Position numbers and translations under genes: made by a program
The notes under the pieces: generated by a model
What the model saw: only the letters and a program-made list of their open reading frames with translations
The model's database searches: none
What the model was told of the DNA's origin: nothing
Shown here: positions 26,151 to 35,280 of the stretch, in pieces
Numbering within the stretch: the stretch's first letter is position 1
Layout of the letters: every line of letters begins with the position of its first letter
Assembly: GCA_023384135.1 (NCBI GenBank)
Contig: JAHDXS010000001.1
Location: forward strand, 1 to 64,000
DNA: 64,000 nucleotides
Reading direction: 5' to 3'
DNA from: Alphaproteobacteria bacterium
GTDB taxonomy: Bacteria; Pseudomonadota; Alphaproteobacteria; Micavibrionales; Micavibrionaceae

Positions 26151-27474
26151 CTTTGCCGCGACCGGGGCGGCGCGGCGCTGATCCGCGCGGTGCGCGCGTG
26201 CCAATCCCTAGATCAGCTCCCTTGACCTTGCCCCGAAACACGTCCGGTTTCGCGTCGCGTTCGCGCTCCGGCATCGCCATTTTCGTCAGGTCGCCGGCCA
26301 ATCTCTGCATCTCTTCTTCATGCCGCTTACGCATTGACGCAAATTGCATTTGAAGCTTCTGGCGTTGATCGAGTTGGACCTCGATTAGCTCCTGCCGTTC
26401 CTCGCGGTCACGCACATGGCATTGCCACGCTTCCTTCTCGTTGGCCTTGCGGATGGTCCAGTATTTTAAGGTGAGCTTGTCCCAGAGGCCCTTGAAGCCT
26501 TTACGGACGCGCGACGCCCGCACAGCCTGCTCGGCGTTCCATCGCTTTTCGAGGAACGCCTTCTGCGCCGCACGGTCCTTGCGATGTTGCTCGGTCATCG
26601 TCTTCTTGATCCGCAGCAGCGGACGCAGTTCCTGCTCCTGCGTCTTCTGCAATTCGGCGCGATAGGTGTCGAAGAGAGAACGGACCGACGCGCCCAGCTT
26701 CTCCTTCGCTAGCTCGACCGAGGGCAGTGCCTCCGGTTTGCCGAGGCGCTTTTCCAGCTCTTTGGCCTTGATGCCAAGTTGCCGGGTGAGTGAGAACACT
26801 TCCCCGTAAACATCCACCGCCACGAAGCCGCGCCGATCCCCGCGCGCGAGCAGAAAGCCGCGTTCTTGCAGAACGGCGGCGAAGGCTTTGGCGCTATCGG
26901 CGGCGGCCCAACATTCTTGCAAGCAGGCTTTGATGGCCGAGGCGCTGCGCCCGGTGCGCGCGGCTTGCTGCCATTCCTCGCGCGTGTAGGTGAGGGGATT
27001 GCGGTGCGCCTTGTCCATTAGGCCGCGCGGCAAGGTCCAGCCGTGCTCGAAGAAGAGTTGCCGTGCAATCGCCTGGAGCTTGGTCCGGTCGTAGGCGATG
27101 TTGACGGCCTTCATCTCGTCCACCTTGATGCGGCTCCAGACGCAATGCGCATGGCGGCGGCCTTCCTTCTCATGGAAGACGATCACGCGCGGCTGATCGG
27201 TCAGGCCGAGCTTGTCCTCGATCTCTTTGAGCGCCTTCTCGAACGCCTCGATGGGGACGCTCTGATCCTTGGGCGGATTGAGCGAAAGCGAGTACAGATA
27301 TTTCTGGCACTGGGTGCCGCGTGCGAGGGCGTAGGCTTCTTCGAGCGCGCCGCGCACGTTGGTTGCCAGAAACCCCCGGACCTGATGGACGGTCACATGC
27401 TCGTTCTGCATCCCGTTCAGAAGATGCGCGGCCATCTGCCGCCCGCCGCCGCGCTGGTTGCCCTTGAGGATCAT
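26125..27474 (-). CDS. Relaxase/mobilisation nuclease (MobA/VirD2 family)
   Basis: A 449-residue relaxase with the nuclease domain in the first 200 residues. The metal-binding histidines are seen in FHEKEGRRHAHCVW (H101, H108, H110), and the tyrosine-containing stretch KYLYSLSLNP lies before it. The C-terminal half is a long charged helical region (QEQELRPLLRIKKTMTEQHRKDRAAQ) likely to form coiled coils. Relaxases nick the element's oriT and pilot the strand to the recipient. The pattern fits the PF03432 group (MOBP-like). Its start overlaps the MobC stop by 4 bases. The oriT itself is not identified. Confidence 0.9.
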   Translation of the reverse strand: MILKGNQRGGGRQMAAHLLNGMQNEHVTVHQVRGFLATNVRGALEEAYALARGTQCQKYLYSLSLNPPKDQSVPIEAFEKALKEIEDKLGLTDQPRVIVFHEKEGRRHAHCVWSRIKVDEMKAVNIAYDRTKLQAIARQLFFEHGWTLPRGLMDKAHRNPLTYTREEWQQAARTGRSASAIKACLQECWAAADSAKAFAAVLQERGFLLARGDRRGFVAVDVYGEVFSLTRQLGIKAKELEKRLGKPEALPSVELAKEKLGASVRSLFDTYRAELQKTQEQELRPLLRIKKTMTEQHRKDRAAQKAFLEKRWNAEQAVRASRVRKGFKGLWDKLTLKYWTIRKANEKEAWQCHVRDREERQELIEVQLDQRQKLQMQFASMRKRHEEEMQRLAGDLTKMAMPERERDAKPDVFRGKVKGADLGIGTRAPRGSAPRRPGRGKDVGHEPDA

Positions 27475-27890
27475 CCATCCTCCTTCGCGCCGCCGGGGGT
27501 CAGGCCGAGCGCGGTCAGGAGCAGGTCGCGCATGGAATGGATTGCCCCGCAGGATTCGAGCAGCGCCCGGTGGACATCCTCGTTCAGGGGCAGGGAGCCG
27601 GTGTTGGCGGCCTTGGCGAGCTGGTTGACGTTCTGGGAAAGCCGCGACTGGCCGAGCAGCCCGAGGAGTTTGGCGAGCGCCGCCCGGTCCTTGACGGGCT
27701 TGGCCCCGCGCGTCCGGGGCCGGACCTCGCGGGCAAGAAGCGCATCCTTTATATAGGCGCCGAGCGGCTGGCCGTCGGCGAGTGCGTCGAGCGCTTTGCG
27801 TTCTTCCGGGGTCAGCCGCAGGGAGAACGGTGCGCCGTGTCGGCGCTTGTCCGACGTGCCTCCGGTGGGTGGGCGCACGCGTTCAGGCAT
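27471..27890 (-). CDS. mobC: MobC-like relaxosome accessory protein
   Basis: A 139-residue basic protein with an RHH-like start (GAPFSLRLTPEERKALDALADG) and the MobC core (AKLLGLLGQSRLSQNVNQLAKAAN). MobC proteins bind oriT and help the relaxase open the DNA. ATG 27890 is chosen because it overlaps the end of the serine recombinase gene (ATGCCTGA); an upstream ATG at 27902 is possible. The gene overlaps the relaxase start, giving tight recombinase-MobC-relaxase coupling. Confidence 0.85.
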   Translation of the reverse strand: MPERVRPPTGGTSDKRRHGAPFSLRLTPEERKALDALADGQPLGAYIKDALLAREVRPRTRGAKPVKDRAALAKLLGLLGQSRLSQNVNQLAKAANTGSLPLNEDVHRALLESCGAIHSMRDLLLTALGLTPGGAKEDG

Positions 27891-29760
27891 GGCCGCCCCC
27901 ATTTTGGGTTGCGGTGCGCGGGGTTACGCCCGTAGAATGCGCGGCTCTGGAAGCGCGAACTCCCTCCGAGTTGGACAGTACCGCGCTTGAAGTACAAAGG
28001 GCGGCAGGGCCGGCAGCGATATCGAACGCTTGAAACAGCAGTAGATAGCGTTGGTAGGGAGCCCCCGCTACCAACGCCATCTTGGAGGGTTCCAAACGGT
28101 TATCGTTAACCGCTTTTGGGAGCCTCCCGGATATAAGCCGATCCTTTCTGGCCGCCTCTGCTCCGGCGGCCAGGTCAAGGATTCCGGCCAGATCGCCAAA
28201 CAAGTCGATCTTCAATTCGTCCCGCCCTGCAATCCCCAAATGGGACCAGGGCGTCAGGACGATTTTCTCGATCAGCCCCCGCACATGCTCCGCCGGTTCG
28301 CCGCGCCCCCCAGTTTGGGCGAGCGCGTCCCGCAGGGCCGCGATTTCTTCCCGGTAGCGCCTTGCCATCGCCGGATGCAGGAGCGGCCTTGGCTGTTCAC
28401 TGCCCTGGGCAATGAGTTTTTCCAAGGTGTCCAGCCTTGCGGCAATGCTCTCCAGCTCGTCCTTGACGAGGTTGGCGGCGATGCCGTCCCGGATCGCCGT
28501 CAAGACGTTCGCACGGGCCTTCTGGAGCCGCTCCCGCTCGGCCTTGGCCTCGGCAAGCGCGGAGTCCTGAGCCGCCCGGAGGCGGTTCAGGTGCCGGGTG
28601 TATTCCTCGCAGAACACTTGCACTAGATCGTCCCGCATCAGGTGGGTCTGGAGGGCCGAAAGGACTTTGGCTTCCAGAACGTCGCGGGCGATGGTCTTGC
28701 GGTTCCCGCATACCGCTTCGCCCTTGTTCTTGGAGGCCGCGCACCCGTAATGGGTGGAGTTGATTTTGGCGTAGCCCCCGCCGCAGACCCCGCACTTGAC
28801 CAGCCCCGAGAGCAGGTAACGGGGCCGGTTGCGTGCCCACAGGCCCGGAGCCTTGGCGTCCAGCGCCTTCTGCCGGGCCTTGGCGGCCTCCCACAATTCC
28901 TGCGGGACGATCCGCAGCTCGGGAAGGTCCTGCCGGATGAGCGCCGACTCGTCATTGAGCCGCGTCACCCGGCGGCCCGTGGCCGGGTCCTTGATGAAAC
29001 GCTGGCGGTTCCAGACGAGCTGCCCGATATACAGTTCGTTGTTGAGAAGGCCGGTTCCCCGGCGTCGATTGCCGTTGATGGTCGATTGCCCCCATGCCTT
29101 GCCGGACGGGCACTTGATGCCCTCCCGGTTGAGCTGGGCGGCAATGGCTTTCGGTGAAAGGTTCCGCCGCGCGTAATCCTCGAAGATGCGGACCACCACT
29201 TCGGCCTGCGCCGCGTGGATCGTGCGATCCCCGCGCAGGGCTTGCCCTTGCGCATCGAACCGCTTCACCACGTCATAGCCGTAGGCGATCCCGCCGCCGG
29301 ACTTTCCGTGTTCGACCCGCCCGCGCAATCCGCGCCGCGTCTTGTCGGCGAGGTCTTTCAGGAACATCGCGTTCATCGTGCCTTTCAGGCCGATATGGAG
29401 GGTCGAGATTTCGCCTTCTGAGAGCGTGACCATCGAAACGCCTGCGAACTGCATCCGCTTGTAGACGCCCGCGATGTCTTCCTGATCGCGGGAAAGACGG
29501 TCGAGCGCTTCCGCGAGAACGATATCGAACTGCCCGGCGAGCGCATCGCGAATGAGCGCCTGGATACCGGGCCGCATCAAGGACGCGCCCGACAATCCGG
29601 CGTCGCTATAGCACTCAACAATCTGCCAGCCTTCCGCCTTCGCGCGTTCGGTGCAGAGGCGGAGCTGATCCTCAATCGAATGATCGCTTTGCAGATCGGA
29701 GGAGTAGCGCGCATAGAGCGCGACGCGCTGGCCTGTCATCTGTGTCGAACTCTTCATCAT
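27883..29760 (-). CDS. Large serine recombinase
   Basis: A 625-residue large serine recombinase. The N-terminal catalytic domain (about 10-155) carries ALYARYSSDLQSDHSIEDQ with the presumed nucleophile S20. The recombinase domain (GGGIAYGYDVVKRFD to ELYIGQLVWNRQRF) and a zinc ribbon (KCGVCGGGY ... YGCAAS ... VCGNRKT) follow, then a coiled coil. Such enzymes integrate or excise mobile DNA without DNA synthesis. ATG 29760 overlaps the stop of the small gene upstream (ATGA). The element also has a tyrosine integrase at its end, so this enzyme may be from an element inserted earlier, or act in a different step. Confidence 0.92.
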   Translation of the reverse strand: MMKSSTQMTGQRVALYARYSSDLQSDHSIEDQLRLCTERAKAEGWQIVECYSDAGLSGASLMRPGIQALIRDALAGQFDIVLAEALDRLSRDQEDIAGVYKRMQFAGVSMVTLSEGEISTLHIGLKGTMNAMFLKDLADKTRRGLRGRVEHGKSGGGIAYGYDVVKRFDAQGQALRGDRTIHAAQAEVVVRIFEDYARRNLSPKAIAAQLNREGIKCPSGKAWGQSTINGNRRRGTGLLNNELYIGQLVWNRQRFIKDPATGRRVTRLNDESALIRQDLPELRIVPQELWEAAKARQKALDAKAPGLWARNRPRYLLSGLVKCGVCGGGYAKINSTHYGCAASKNKGEAVCGNRKTIARDVLEAKVLSALQTHLMRDDLVQVFCEEYTRHLNRLRAAQDSALAEAKAERERLQKARANVLTAIRDGIAANLVKDELESIAARLDTLEKLIAQGSEQPRPLLHPAMARRYREEIAALRDALAQTGGRGEPAEHVRGLIEKIVLTPWSHLGIAGRDELKIDLFGDLAGILDLAAGAEAARKDRLISGRLPKAVNDNRLEPSKMALVAGAPYQRYLLLFQAFDIAAGPAALCTSSAVLSNSEGVRASRAAHSTGVTPRTATQNGGGHA

Positions 29761-29978
29761 TGCGTTCGTCCGTTCTCTCGTTCGCGCTCGGCGCGGATAT
29801 CCGCTTCCGCCGCTTGCCGTGCGAGGGCTTTCACCAGCGCGACGATCTTGTCTTCAAGCGGCGTCCCGGTCCGATTGTGACTCTCTTTCGGACGAGTCTT
29901 CAACCGCTGGAGCGCCTTGGTTTCCGCTGGATGTGCGGCGCGTTCACGCATGATGGCCCGCTCCCTTGAGCGTGCCAT
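29757..29978 (-). CDS. Small charged protein, 73 aa
   Basis: A short highly charged protein (MARSRERAIMRERAAHPAET ... LEDKIVALVKALARQAAEAD). Its stop overlaps the recombinase start by 4 bases, a coupling that supports a real gene. Function is unknown; a role with the recombinase, such as a directionality factor, would be speculation. Confidence 0.5.
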   Translation of the reverse strand: MARSRERAIMRERAAHPAETKALQRLKTRPKESHNRTGTPLEDKIVALVKALARQAAEADIRAERERENGRTQ

Positions 29979-30080
29979 GCGGCGCTTTAACGAACCGTAA
30001 AGAGAATCCGCACAAAGCGGCAGTGGAAGCAGGTTTCGCGGGAGTGAGCGTGTGCGCGAACTTGCCCATGCCGCCCATCC

Positions 30081-31757
30081 TTATCCGGCCCTGGCCGGCG
30101 CGGGGCGGGGCGCAGGTGAGGAATTTTTTTCTCTCCCAGCGCGTTTGGCCCAGACCGCATCCGCGAAGTACGGCAATTTCTTCGCGCGGATGACGGGCTG
30201 CCCGGCAATCGCAATGAGCTGCTCATGCTCAGGCAGACGCCCGATCTCATCGGGGCTCAGCACCGGGAAGCCGCGTTCGCCGACCGAAAGCCGCCAGGGC
30301 GAGAAGAGATTCTCGGCGTCGCGCGCAACGCTGCGCCCTTTGCGGGTTGCGTTGCCGATCCGTGTGCTCCATGCCTTGCGGTCGAACTCACTGCGGATCG
30401 ACCACGCCTGCATGAGGCTCGATTGATCTTCGATCAGCCCGGCGATATTGGGGCCATAGATGTCGAGAGACTGGCGGCGGGACTGGAAGATCATCCAGCA
30501 CCGCACGCCCTTGCCGGGGAGCAGCGAGAGCGCCTTGCCCAGATTGGGCAGGCGTCCGAGATTGCCCATCTCTTCGAGAAGGAACAAAAGCCGTGTGTGC
30601 CGCTCATGCATGGTGGCCGACGCGGCGACGGTTTCCAGAAGCAGCGTGACGATCAGCCCCATCCACGGCCCATGCGTTTCGAGCTTGGATTCCGGGAGGA
30701 TCAGATAGAGCGTGGTGCGCCCATCGAGCACATCGGCCAAAGTGAAGTCGCTTTCGAGCAGCGATTGGCCGAAGTCGGAATGCGCCTCATAGAGATCGAG
30801 CGCATTGAGCGCGTTATCCCGGAATGCGCCGAAGGTCTTCACGTACTCGGGCTCCAGCCCATCGGCGAGCGCGTTTCCGTATTCGCGCAGGAGTCCGGCA
30901 AACAGAGCCGAGCCCTGCATCTTCGCCGCGATGGCGAATTTCTCGGCCTCGCTGGACCAGACGCAGGCCCTTAAGCCCGGCAGCGTGCATTTATCGGGCT
31001 CGAAGGCGGCGAGATACAAGAGGAAGGTGACGATCAGCCGCCGCCCGCCATTACGGAAGAAGATCCCATCGCCGCCTTCGCCGAAGCCGCGTTCGGGAAT
31101 GAGCTGCAAGGCGATCAACTTACAAAGCGCGTGCAGATCGCGCCCGCCATTGCGCAGGACATCCTCGACCAGAACGCGTAAGGGGTTAAATCGCAGGCCC
31201 GGAATCCCGCGCGCGCCGAAGGGATTGAGGATCAATATCCGCTGCCCGTCTTTGCGCCGCCAGGCCGCCGTCAATTCGGTCAGCTCGCCTTTGACATCCG
31301 TGACGATGACGCTGCCGGAAGTCCAGTGCAGCAGCGCCGGGACAACGAGCGAAGTCGTCTTCCCCGTGCGGGCCGGGGCATAGGCCAGCATGTGGCCGTT
31401 GCCCCTTTGATACGGATCGTAGAAGAGCTTCTGGCCTTCGAGCGTGCCGATGAAGAGGCCGCGCCGTGCGTTGATCAGAGCTTGAACGAAACGGTCCTTG
31501 AGGACGGCGAGCCGTGCAGCGCCGTAATCGCCCGAGAGGATGCGGCTTTCATGCAGGAGATTGATCTGCGTCGCCGTCTCCAGCCCCTGCATGAGGTGGA
31601 GATAAAGACAGCGCGCGGCCAGCGCCAGACCGAGCGCCATGAGGACGACGCCCCAGACAAACCAGCGCGGATGAACGCAGACATAGAGCCCGCCGACCAT
31701 GAAGGCGAGCGCGACCAGGAGCGCGATGAACGGAGAGGTGCGCGGCGGCCTGCGCAT
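30081..31757 (-). CDS. traG: VirD4/TraG-type conjugative coupling protein
   Basis: A 558-residue membrane ATPase. Two N-terminal membrane segments (FIALLVALAFMVGGLYVCV and FVWGVVLMALGLALAARCLYL) precede the ATPase, with Walker A at about 126-134 (APARTGKTTSL) and a Walker B-like LLFLLEEMGNLGRLP near 395. The family links the relaxosome to a type IV secretion channel. Only the coupling protein is present and no VirB/Trb channel genes are seen in the window. Its start is 3 bases downstream of the preceding vWA gene, so they share an operon. Confidence 0.92.
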   Translation of the reverse strand: MRRPPRTSPFIALLVALAFMVGGLYVCVHPRWFVWGVVLMALGLALAARCLYLHLMQGLETATQINLLHESRILSGDYGAARLAVLKDRFVQALINARRGLFIGTLEGQKLFYDPYQRGNGHMLAYAPARTGKTTSLVVPALLHWTSGSVIVTDVKGELTELTAAWRRKDGQRILILNPFGARGIPGLRFNPLRVLVEDVLRNGGRDLHALCKLIALQLIPERGFGEGGDGIFFRNGGRRLIVTFLLYLAAFEPDKCTLPGLRACVWSSEAEKFAIAAKMQGSALFAGLLREYGNALADGLEPEYVKTFGAFRDNALNALDLYEAHSDFGQSLLESDFTLADVLDGRTTLYLILPESKLETHGPWMGLIVTLLLETVAASATMHERHTRLLFLLEEMGNLGRLPNLGKALSLLPGKGVRCWMIFQSRRQSLDIYGPNIAGLIEDQSSLMQAWSIRSEFDRKAWSTRIGNATRKGRSVARDAENLFSPWRLSVGERGFPVLSPDEIGRLPEHEQLIAIAGQPVIRAKKLPYFADAVWAKRAGREKNSSPAPRPAPARAG

Positions 31758-31759
31758 GA

Positions 31760-32818
31760 TTAGCGCGCCCCGATCCGCACGGACTGAAGTCCCGAGAGCG
31801 AAACGCCGAGCGACCGGAAGAACCGCTCCAGCTCGGTCTTCACATCCACGCCGCCCTCAATCTGGAGATCAGCGAGGCCGTTGAGATGCAGCGGATCGGC
31901 AACCCCGGCCCAGAAGACAAAGAGCTTGCCGCCTTGCGCCGCTTTCAAAGCGGCGAGACGCCGCACTTCGCGGGCGGGATCGAGCGCGCCCGTATCCACG
32001 CCGTCGGTGACGACGAGCGTGATGGATTGCATATGCGGTCCCGACACTTCCGGCGGATTCCGAATGCCTTCTTCGATGGCCGCGAGCAATGCCGTGCCGC
32101 CCGAGGGTTCGGGCAGGGGGTTCCAGAAGGCAAAGCCCGCTGCGGCGCAGACGCTGGCCTGTCCGGGCGCAGGCCAGAACGCTTGCACCTGGTCGTTGAA
32201 CAGCACGATCCGGCAGCGCGCATAGAGCGGCAGGCTGGCCATGAAGGATTGCGCGGCGCTCACCACATCCTTCATGTGCCCGGTCATCGAACCCGAGAGA
32301 TCGAGCAGCAGCGTGACCGGGAGCAGCGTGTGTTTGGGAATCGCCGCCGGGCTGTAGGTGAAGGGCAAGCGGTTGAAGGCCGTATCGAACACCGCCACCT
32401 CATCCGCTGCCGGCGCAAGCAGCGTGCCATCCGAAGCCTTGAAGAGCACGAGGGCTTCGCGGGCGCTTCCCTCCGGTGTGATACCCGCGATGGCGATATG
32501 CGCGACCGGGCCGCCCGCGACGATGACGAGGTTCGCCTCTGCATGGCTGGCGAAGGCCGAGGCCATCCTGCCGTTCGGGAGCTTCAGCCCCGCACGGCGG
32601 ATGCGCAGATCCAGCAGCGTATCGTGGCTCGTCGCGAGATCGAACTGGATCTCGGGCTTGCCCAGGGTGCGTATGAGGCGGTCCGGGTCGCTGACCGCGA
32701 CCGTGCCGCGCAGCTCCGCATCCGGCGTCGTGATCGTGAAGCGCTGCGCGTGAGCCGCGGCGGCCAGCGCAAGCAGCGCCATGAATACGAATGTATGCAT
32801 CCGTCGTTTGAGGCTCAT
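31760..32818 (-). CDS. Secreted von Willebrand factor A domain protein
   Basis: From ATG 32818 the protein is 352 residues and opens with a signal peptide (MHTFVFMALLALAAAAHAQ). The C-terminal half is a vWA domain with the MIDAS motif DLSGS, a downstream SGGTAL threonine site and VVTDGVDT. vWA domains mediate metal-dependent protein contacts. This start overlaps the stop of the previous gene (ATGA); the longer frame from 32983 reads through that gene. Position beside the coupling protein suggests a cell-envelope role in transfer or mating contact. This is not a canonical conjugation gene that I recognise. Confidence 0.75.
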   Translation of the reverse strand: MSLKRRMHTFVFMALLALAAAAHAQRFTITTPDAELRGTVAVSDPDRLIRTLGKPEIQFDLATSHDTLLDLRIRRAGLKLPNGRMASAFASHAEANLVIVAGGPVAHIAIAGITPEGSAREALVLFKASDGTLLAPAADEVAVFDTAFNRLPFTYSPAAIPKHTLLPVTLLLDLSGSMTGHMKDVVSAAQSFMASLPLYARCRIVLFNDQVQAFWPAPGQASVCAAAGFAFWNPLPEPSGGTALLAAIEEGIRNPPEVSGPHMQSITLVVTDGVDTGALDPAREVRRLAALKAAQGGKLFVFWAGVADPLHLNGLADLQIEGGVDVKTELERFFRSLGVSLSGLQSVRIGAR

Positions 32819-33519
32819 GGCGCAGCCTCCGCCAAAGGGGAGAGATTGAAGGGTGAGGCATAGAGCGCTGATTTGCTCCGCTCGACATCGAAGAAGGAGA
32901 CGCGCGCGCCGCCATTGCGGAGCACCGTGAAGGCCGGGTTGAGGAACTGTTCCCAGACGATCCGCTGATGCGGCGAGACCCAATAGAAGGAGACGGAGCG
33001 GATGTTCTGGGCACTGGTGAGCGCCCCCGCTATGTCGCCTTCGGCGGGCGGAAGTTGCGGCAGCGTGATGGTCGTGAGGTCAGCGCAAGGGCGCTTCGTG
33101 TGTACGAGCGAACTGAATACGATGATATGCACCGTATTCACGCCCTCACGGTCGAGCTGCGCGAGATTGCTCCGCAGCTCGCCAAACGCGCCGGGCAAAT
33201 TGTTGCAGCGGCCCGGATCGGCGCTGACGGCATCAACCAGTTCCTGCGCGCGCGCAGGATCGCGCCGAATAGCGAGCGGCGTGCCGCTCCAGACCGTGCG
33301 TCCGTAGGAGGTCGAGATCACTTCGACCTTCGCGTTTGCCCCCGAACGCTTGGTCGCGAGCGCCTTGAGATGCGAGAGCAGTAGGAGCTTGTGAGACTGG
33401 GCGGCTTCCGCGTCGAGCAGCACGCCGGAATCGTCGATCAGCAGCTCGATGGCGATGCGCTCCTGCGCGTGGGATTGCGTTGACAGCGCAACGAGGATTG
33501 AAAGGAGGATCGCTTTCAT
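32815..33519 (-). CDS. Secreted vWA-like protein, 234 aa
   Basis: A signal peptide (MKAILLSILVALSTQSHA) is followed by IAIELLIDDSGVLLD, a MIDAS-like start of a vWA-type fold, and later VHIIVFSSLVHTKRP. GAAAGGAGG precedes the ATG at 33519, which overlaps the stop of the membrane-protein gene. It looks like a distant relative of the next vWA gene. It is the middle member of a three-gene coupled set. Function unknown. Confidence 0.65.
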   Translation of the reverse strand: MKAILLSILVALSTQSHAQERIAIELLIDDSGVLLDAEAAQSHKLLLLSHLKALATKRSGANAKVEVISTSYGRTVWSGTPLAIRRDPARAQELVDAVSADPGRCNNLPGAFGELRSNLAQLDREGVNTVHIIVFSSLVHTKRPCADLTTITLPQLPPAEGDIAGALTSAQNIRSVSFYWVSPHQRIVWEQFLNPAFTVLRNGGARVSFFDVERSKSALYASPFNLSPLAEAAP

Positions 33520-34145
33520 GACGCGCTCCTTCCAAGCGCGCGCTTGGCGGCCCGCAGGATATGAGCCGTCGCCAATCCCATCGCCGCGTTGATCAATATG
33601 AGCGCCACGCACATGAGCAGCATCGGCCAGAAGCCCGTCGCGTGACCGGCCAGAGCCGGGATCGGCGAGGGGACGCTTTCGGCCTGGACGCGCAAGTACA
33701 GCGCAGCGAACTCCGTGACGATCACGAAGGTGTAGAGAATGAGCAGCAGCCCCGTGACGATCTTGCTCAGCGCGCTGGCGAAGAAGCTTCGCGGGTTGGC
33801 GAAGATTTCCTCATGCCGCTCGATCAACTGCGAAAACAGGAAGACCGGGGTGGCGACAGCCGCAAGCCCGAGCACGCTGTTAATGAGCGTCGAGACGGTG
33901 AGGTTCTGGAACAGGCCCCATTCGGGAAGCCCGAGCGCGTCCACGAGGAACACGTCGGAGCCGACCGTGTTGACCAGCGAGTAGTTGGCCGTGTGCAGCA
34001 GCCAGTTGAAGGCTTCGGCGGCGAACAGGGCGATCAGCTTGCCGATCACCCAGAGCTTGTCCGCCGGTTCCAGCGGCGCGGCCTCCGGCCCCGCGCCCTT
34101 CGGGGGTTTCCAGCTTGAGAAATTCTCTTCGAACTCGGCAGACAT
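33516..34145 (-). CDS. Multi-pass membrane protein, 209 aa
   Basis: From ATG 34145, preceded by AAGGAGG, the protein has about four hydrophobic segments (LWVIGKLIALFAAEAFNWLL; LINSVLGLAAVATPVFLF; IVTGLLLILYTFVIVTEFAAL; FWPMLLMCVALILINAAMGLA) after a 30-residue soluble start. It heads the leftward transfer operon: membrane protein, two vWA proteins, coupling protein. It could anchor the vWA proteins in the inner membrane. No family is recognised. Confidence 0.7.
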   Translation of the reverse strand: MSAEFEENFSSWKPPKGAGPEAAPLEPADKLWVIGKLIALFAAEAFNWLLHTANYSLVNTVGSDVFLVDALGLPEWGLFQNLTVSTLINSVLGLAAVATPVFLFSQLIERHEEIFANPRSFFASALSKIVTGLLLILYTFVIVTEFAALYLRVQAESVPSPIPALAGHATGFWPMLLMCVALILINAAMGLATAHILRAAKRALGRSAS

Positions 34146-34372
34146 GGATCGCCTCCTTGCGCCGGCCCGGTGAAGGGTCCGGCGCGTCACGTTGATCGTG
34201 GGGCGGTCCTCGAATCAGGGTTCCGGGACCGCCCGGAGGCTTTGCGCAAAGCTTGATTGAAGCCTATGCGGGCGAACCGGACGCCGCCAGCGCAACGGGG
34301 AGTTCTGGTTAAGTTGGGCGTTCCTGTTTAGGATTTTCCGGTCTGCTCATCCCCTGGACCCGCGATCCCGCC

Positions 34373-35017
34373 ATGCCGAGAACCTACTGGGAGGCCAAGA
34401 ATCCCTACTGCCGCCGCTCGAAACTGACCAAGGAGCAGTTCGAGAAGGTCTCGTACTTCTATTTCCTGGAAGTCACAAATGGCTGGAGCCGTCATGCCTG
34501 CGCGGAGCTGCTCCTAGCCGGCGAAGAGGGAAGCAAGCTCTCGCGCCAGTCCATCAGTCTCTACTTCGATGCCATCGGCGACTTTCTCTGGGAGCATGTC
34601 GTGGTCGCCGCCGATCCGCGCTACGCCGAAAAGACGCGGCTCGATGGGCTCTTCGCTTATATCTATGGACCGGCCGATACGCTCACAGAGCCTTACGATT
34701 TGGTGGAAGCGTTTCTGCGGAGCGTACCGCTCACAGAGACAAAGGCCGGCTCCGACAAGTCAGACAAGTTTCAGCGCAATGTTCTGATCGAGCTTCTCAA
34801 ACGGCGCTCAGACGTGACGCGCGGTTTTACCGGAGACCAGTTGCACCGCGAGGTCGCGCGGGCCGTGTTTGTCTGCGCTGCCATTGAGGCGAGCGGCATG
34901 AAGCTCAAGAGCATCGACGACCTCTTTGCCTATCCGCGCATCAAAGAAATCGCGCGGCTGGCTTGGACCATTCTGCTGGATACGCTCGAACGCCATCCGC
35001 TCGACCGGGTGGAGTAA
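34373..35017 (+). CDS. Hypothetical protein, 214 aa
   Basis: A soluble, mostly helical protein. It begins MPRTYWEAKNPYCRRSKLTKEQFEKVSYFYFLEVTNG with one Cys and a WSRHACAELL segment that could be a helix-turn-helix-like unit (GSKLSRQSISLYFDAIGDFLW). This start faintly resembles the N-terminal region of some IS1595-like transposases, but no catalytic domain follows. It is transcribed away from the transfer operon across a 227-base gap in which I see no clear promoter. Function unknown. Confidence 0.6.
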   Translation: MPRTYWEAKNPYCRRSKLTKEQFEKVSYFYFLEVTNGWSRHACAELLLAGEEGSKLSRQSISLYFDAIGDFLWEHVVVAADPRYAEKTRLDGLFAYIYGPADTLTEPYDLVEAFLRSVPLTETKAGSDKSDKFQRNVLIELLKRRSDVTRGFTGDQLHREVARAVFVCAAIEASGMKLKSIDDLFAYPRIKEIARLAWTILLDTLERHPLDRVE

Positions 35018-35028
35018 CCGGCGCTGCG

Positions 35029-35253
35029 TCACTTCTTCGGAGTACGCGGGACAAATCTCAGGGTTCCGCGTCGAGCCGCCGGCTTGGACGGTACGGCGGT
35101 CTTGGAAACTGTGCCCTTGAGCGACTGCGCCGGAGCGAAAACCTCGCGCAGGACCTGCTGGTCGATCTTCGCGGTCGGGGCTTTTCGGAGGCGCAGGCCG
35201 CCGCCGGAAAGCGTCCGGAAGATCGCGCGGAGTGTGTCTGCGGGTGTAAGCAT
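35029..35253 (-). CDS. Possible small basic protein, 74 aa
   Basis: An open frame for a Lys/Arg-rich peptide (MLTPADTLRAIFRTLSGGGL...). No good ribosome site is seen. It lies tail to tail with the preceding gene and 28 bases downstream of the integrase's end on the other side. It could be real or a chance frame. Confidence 0.35.
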   Translation of the reverse strand: MLTPADTLRAIFRTLSGGGLRLRKAPTAKIDQQVLREVFAPAQSLKGTVSKTAVPSKPAARRGTLRFVPRTPKK

Positions 35254-35280
35254 GACGCAATTCTAACCGGCCCGGCCTGC

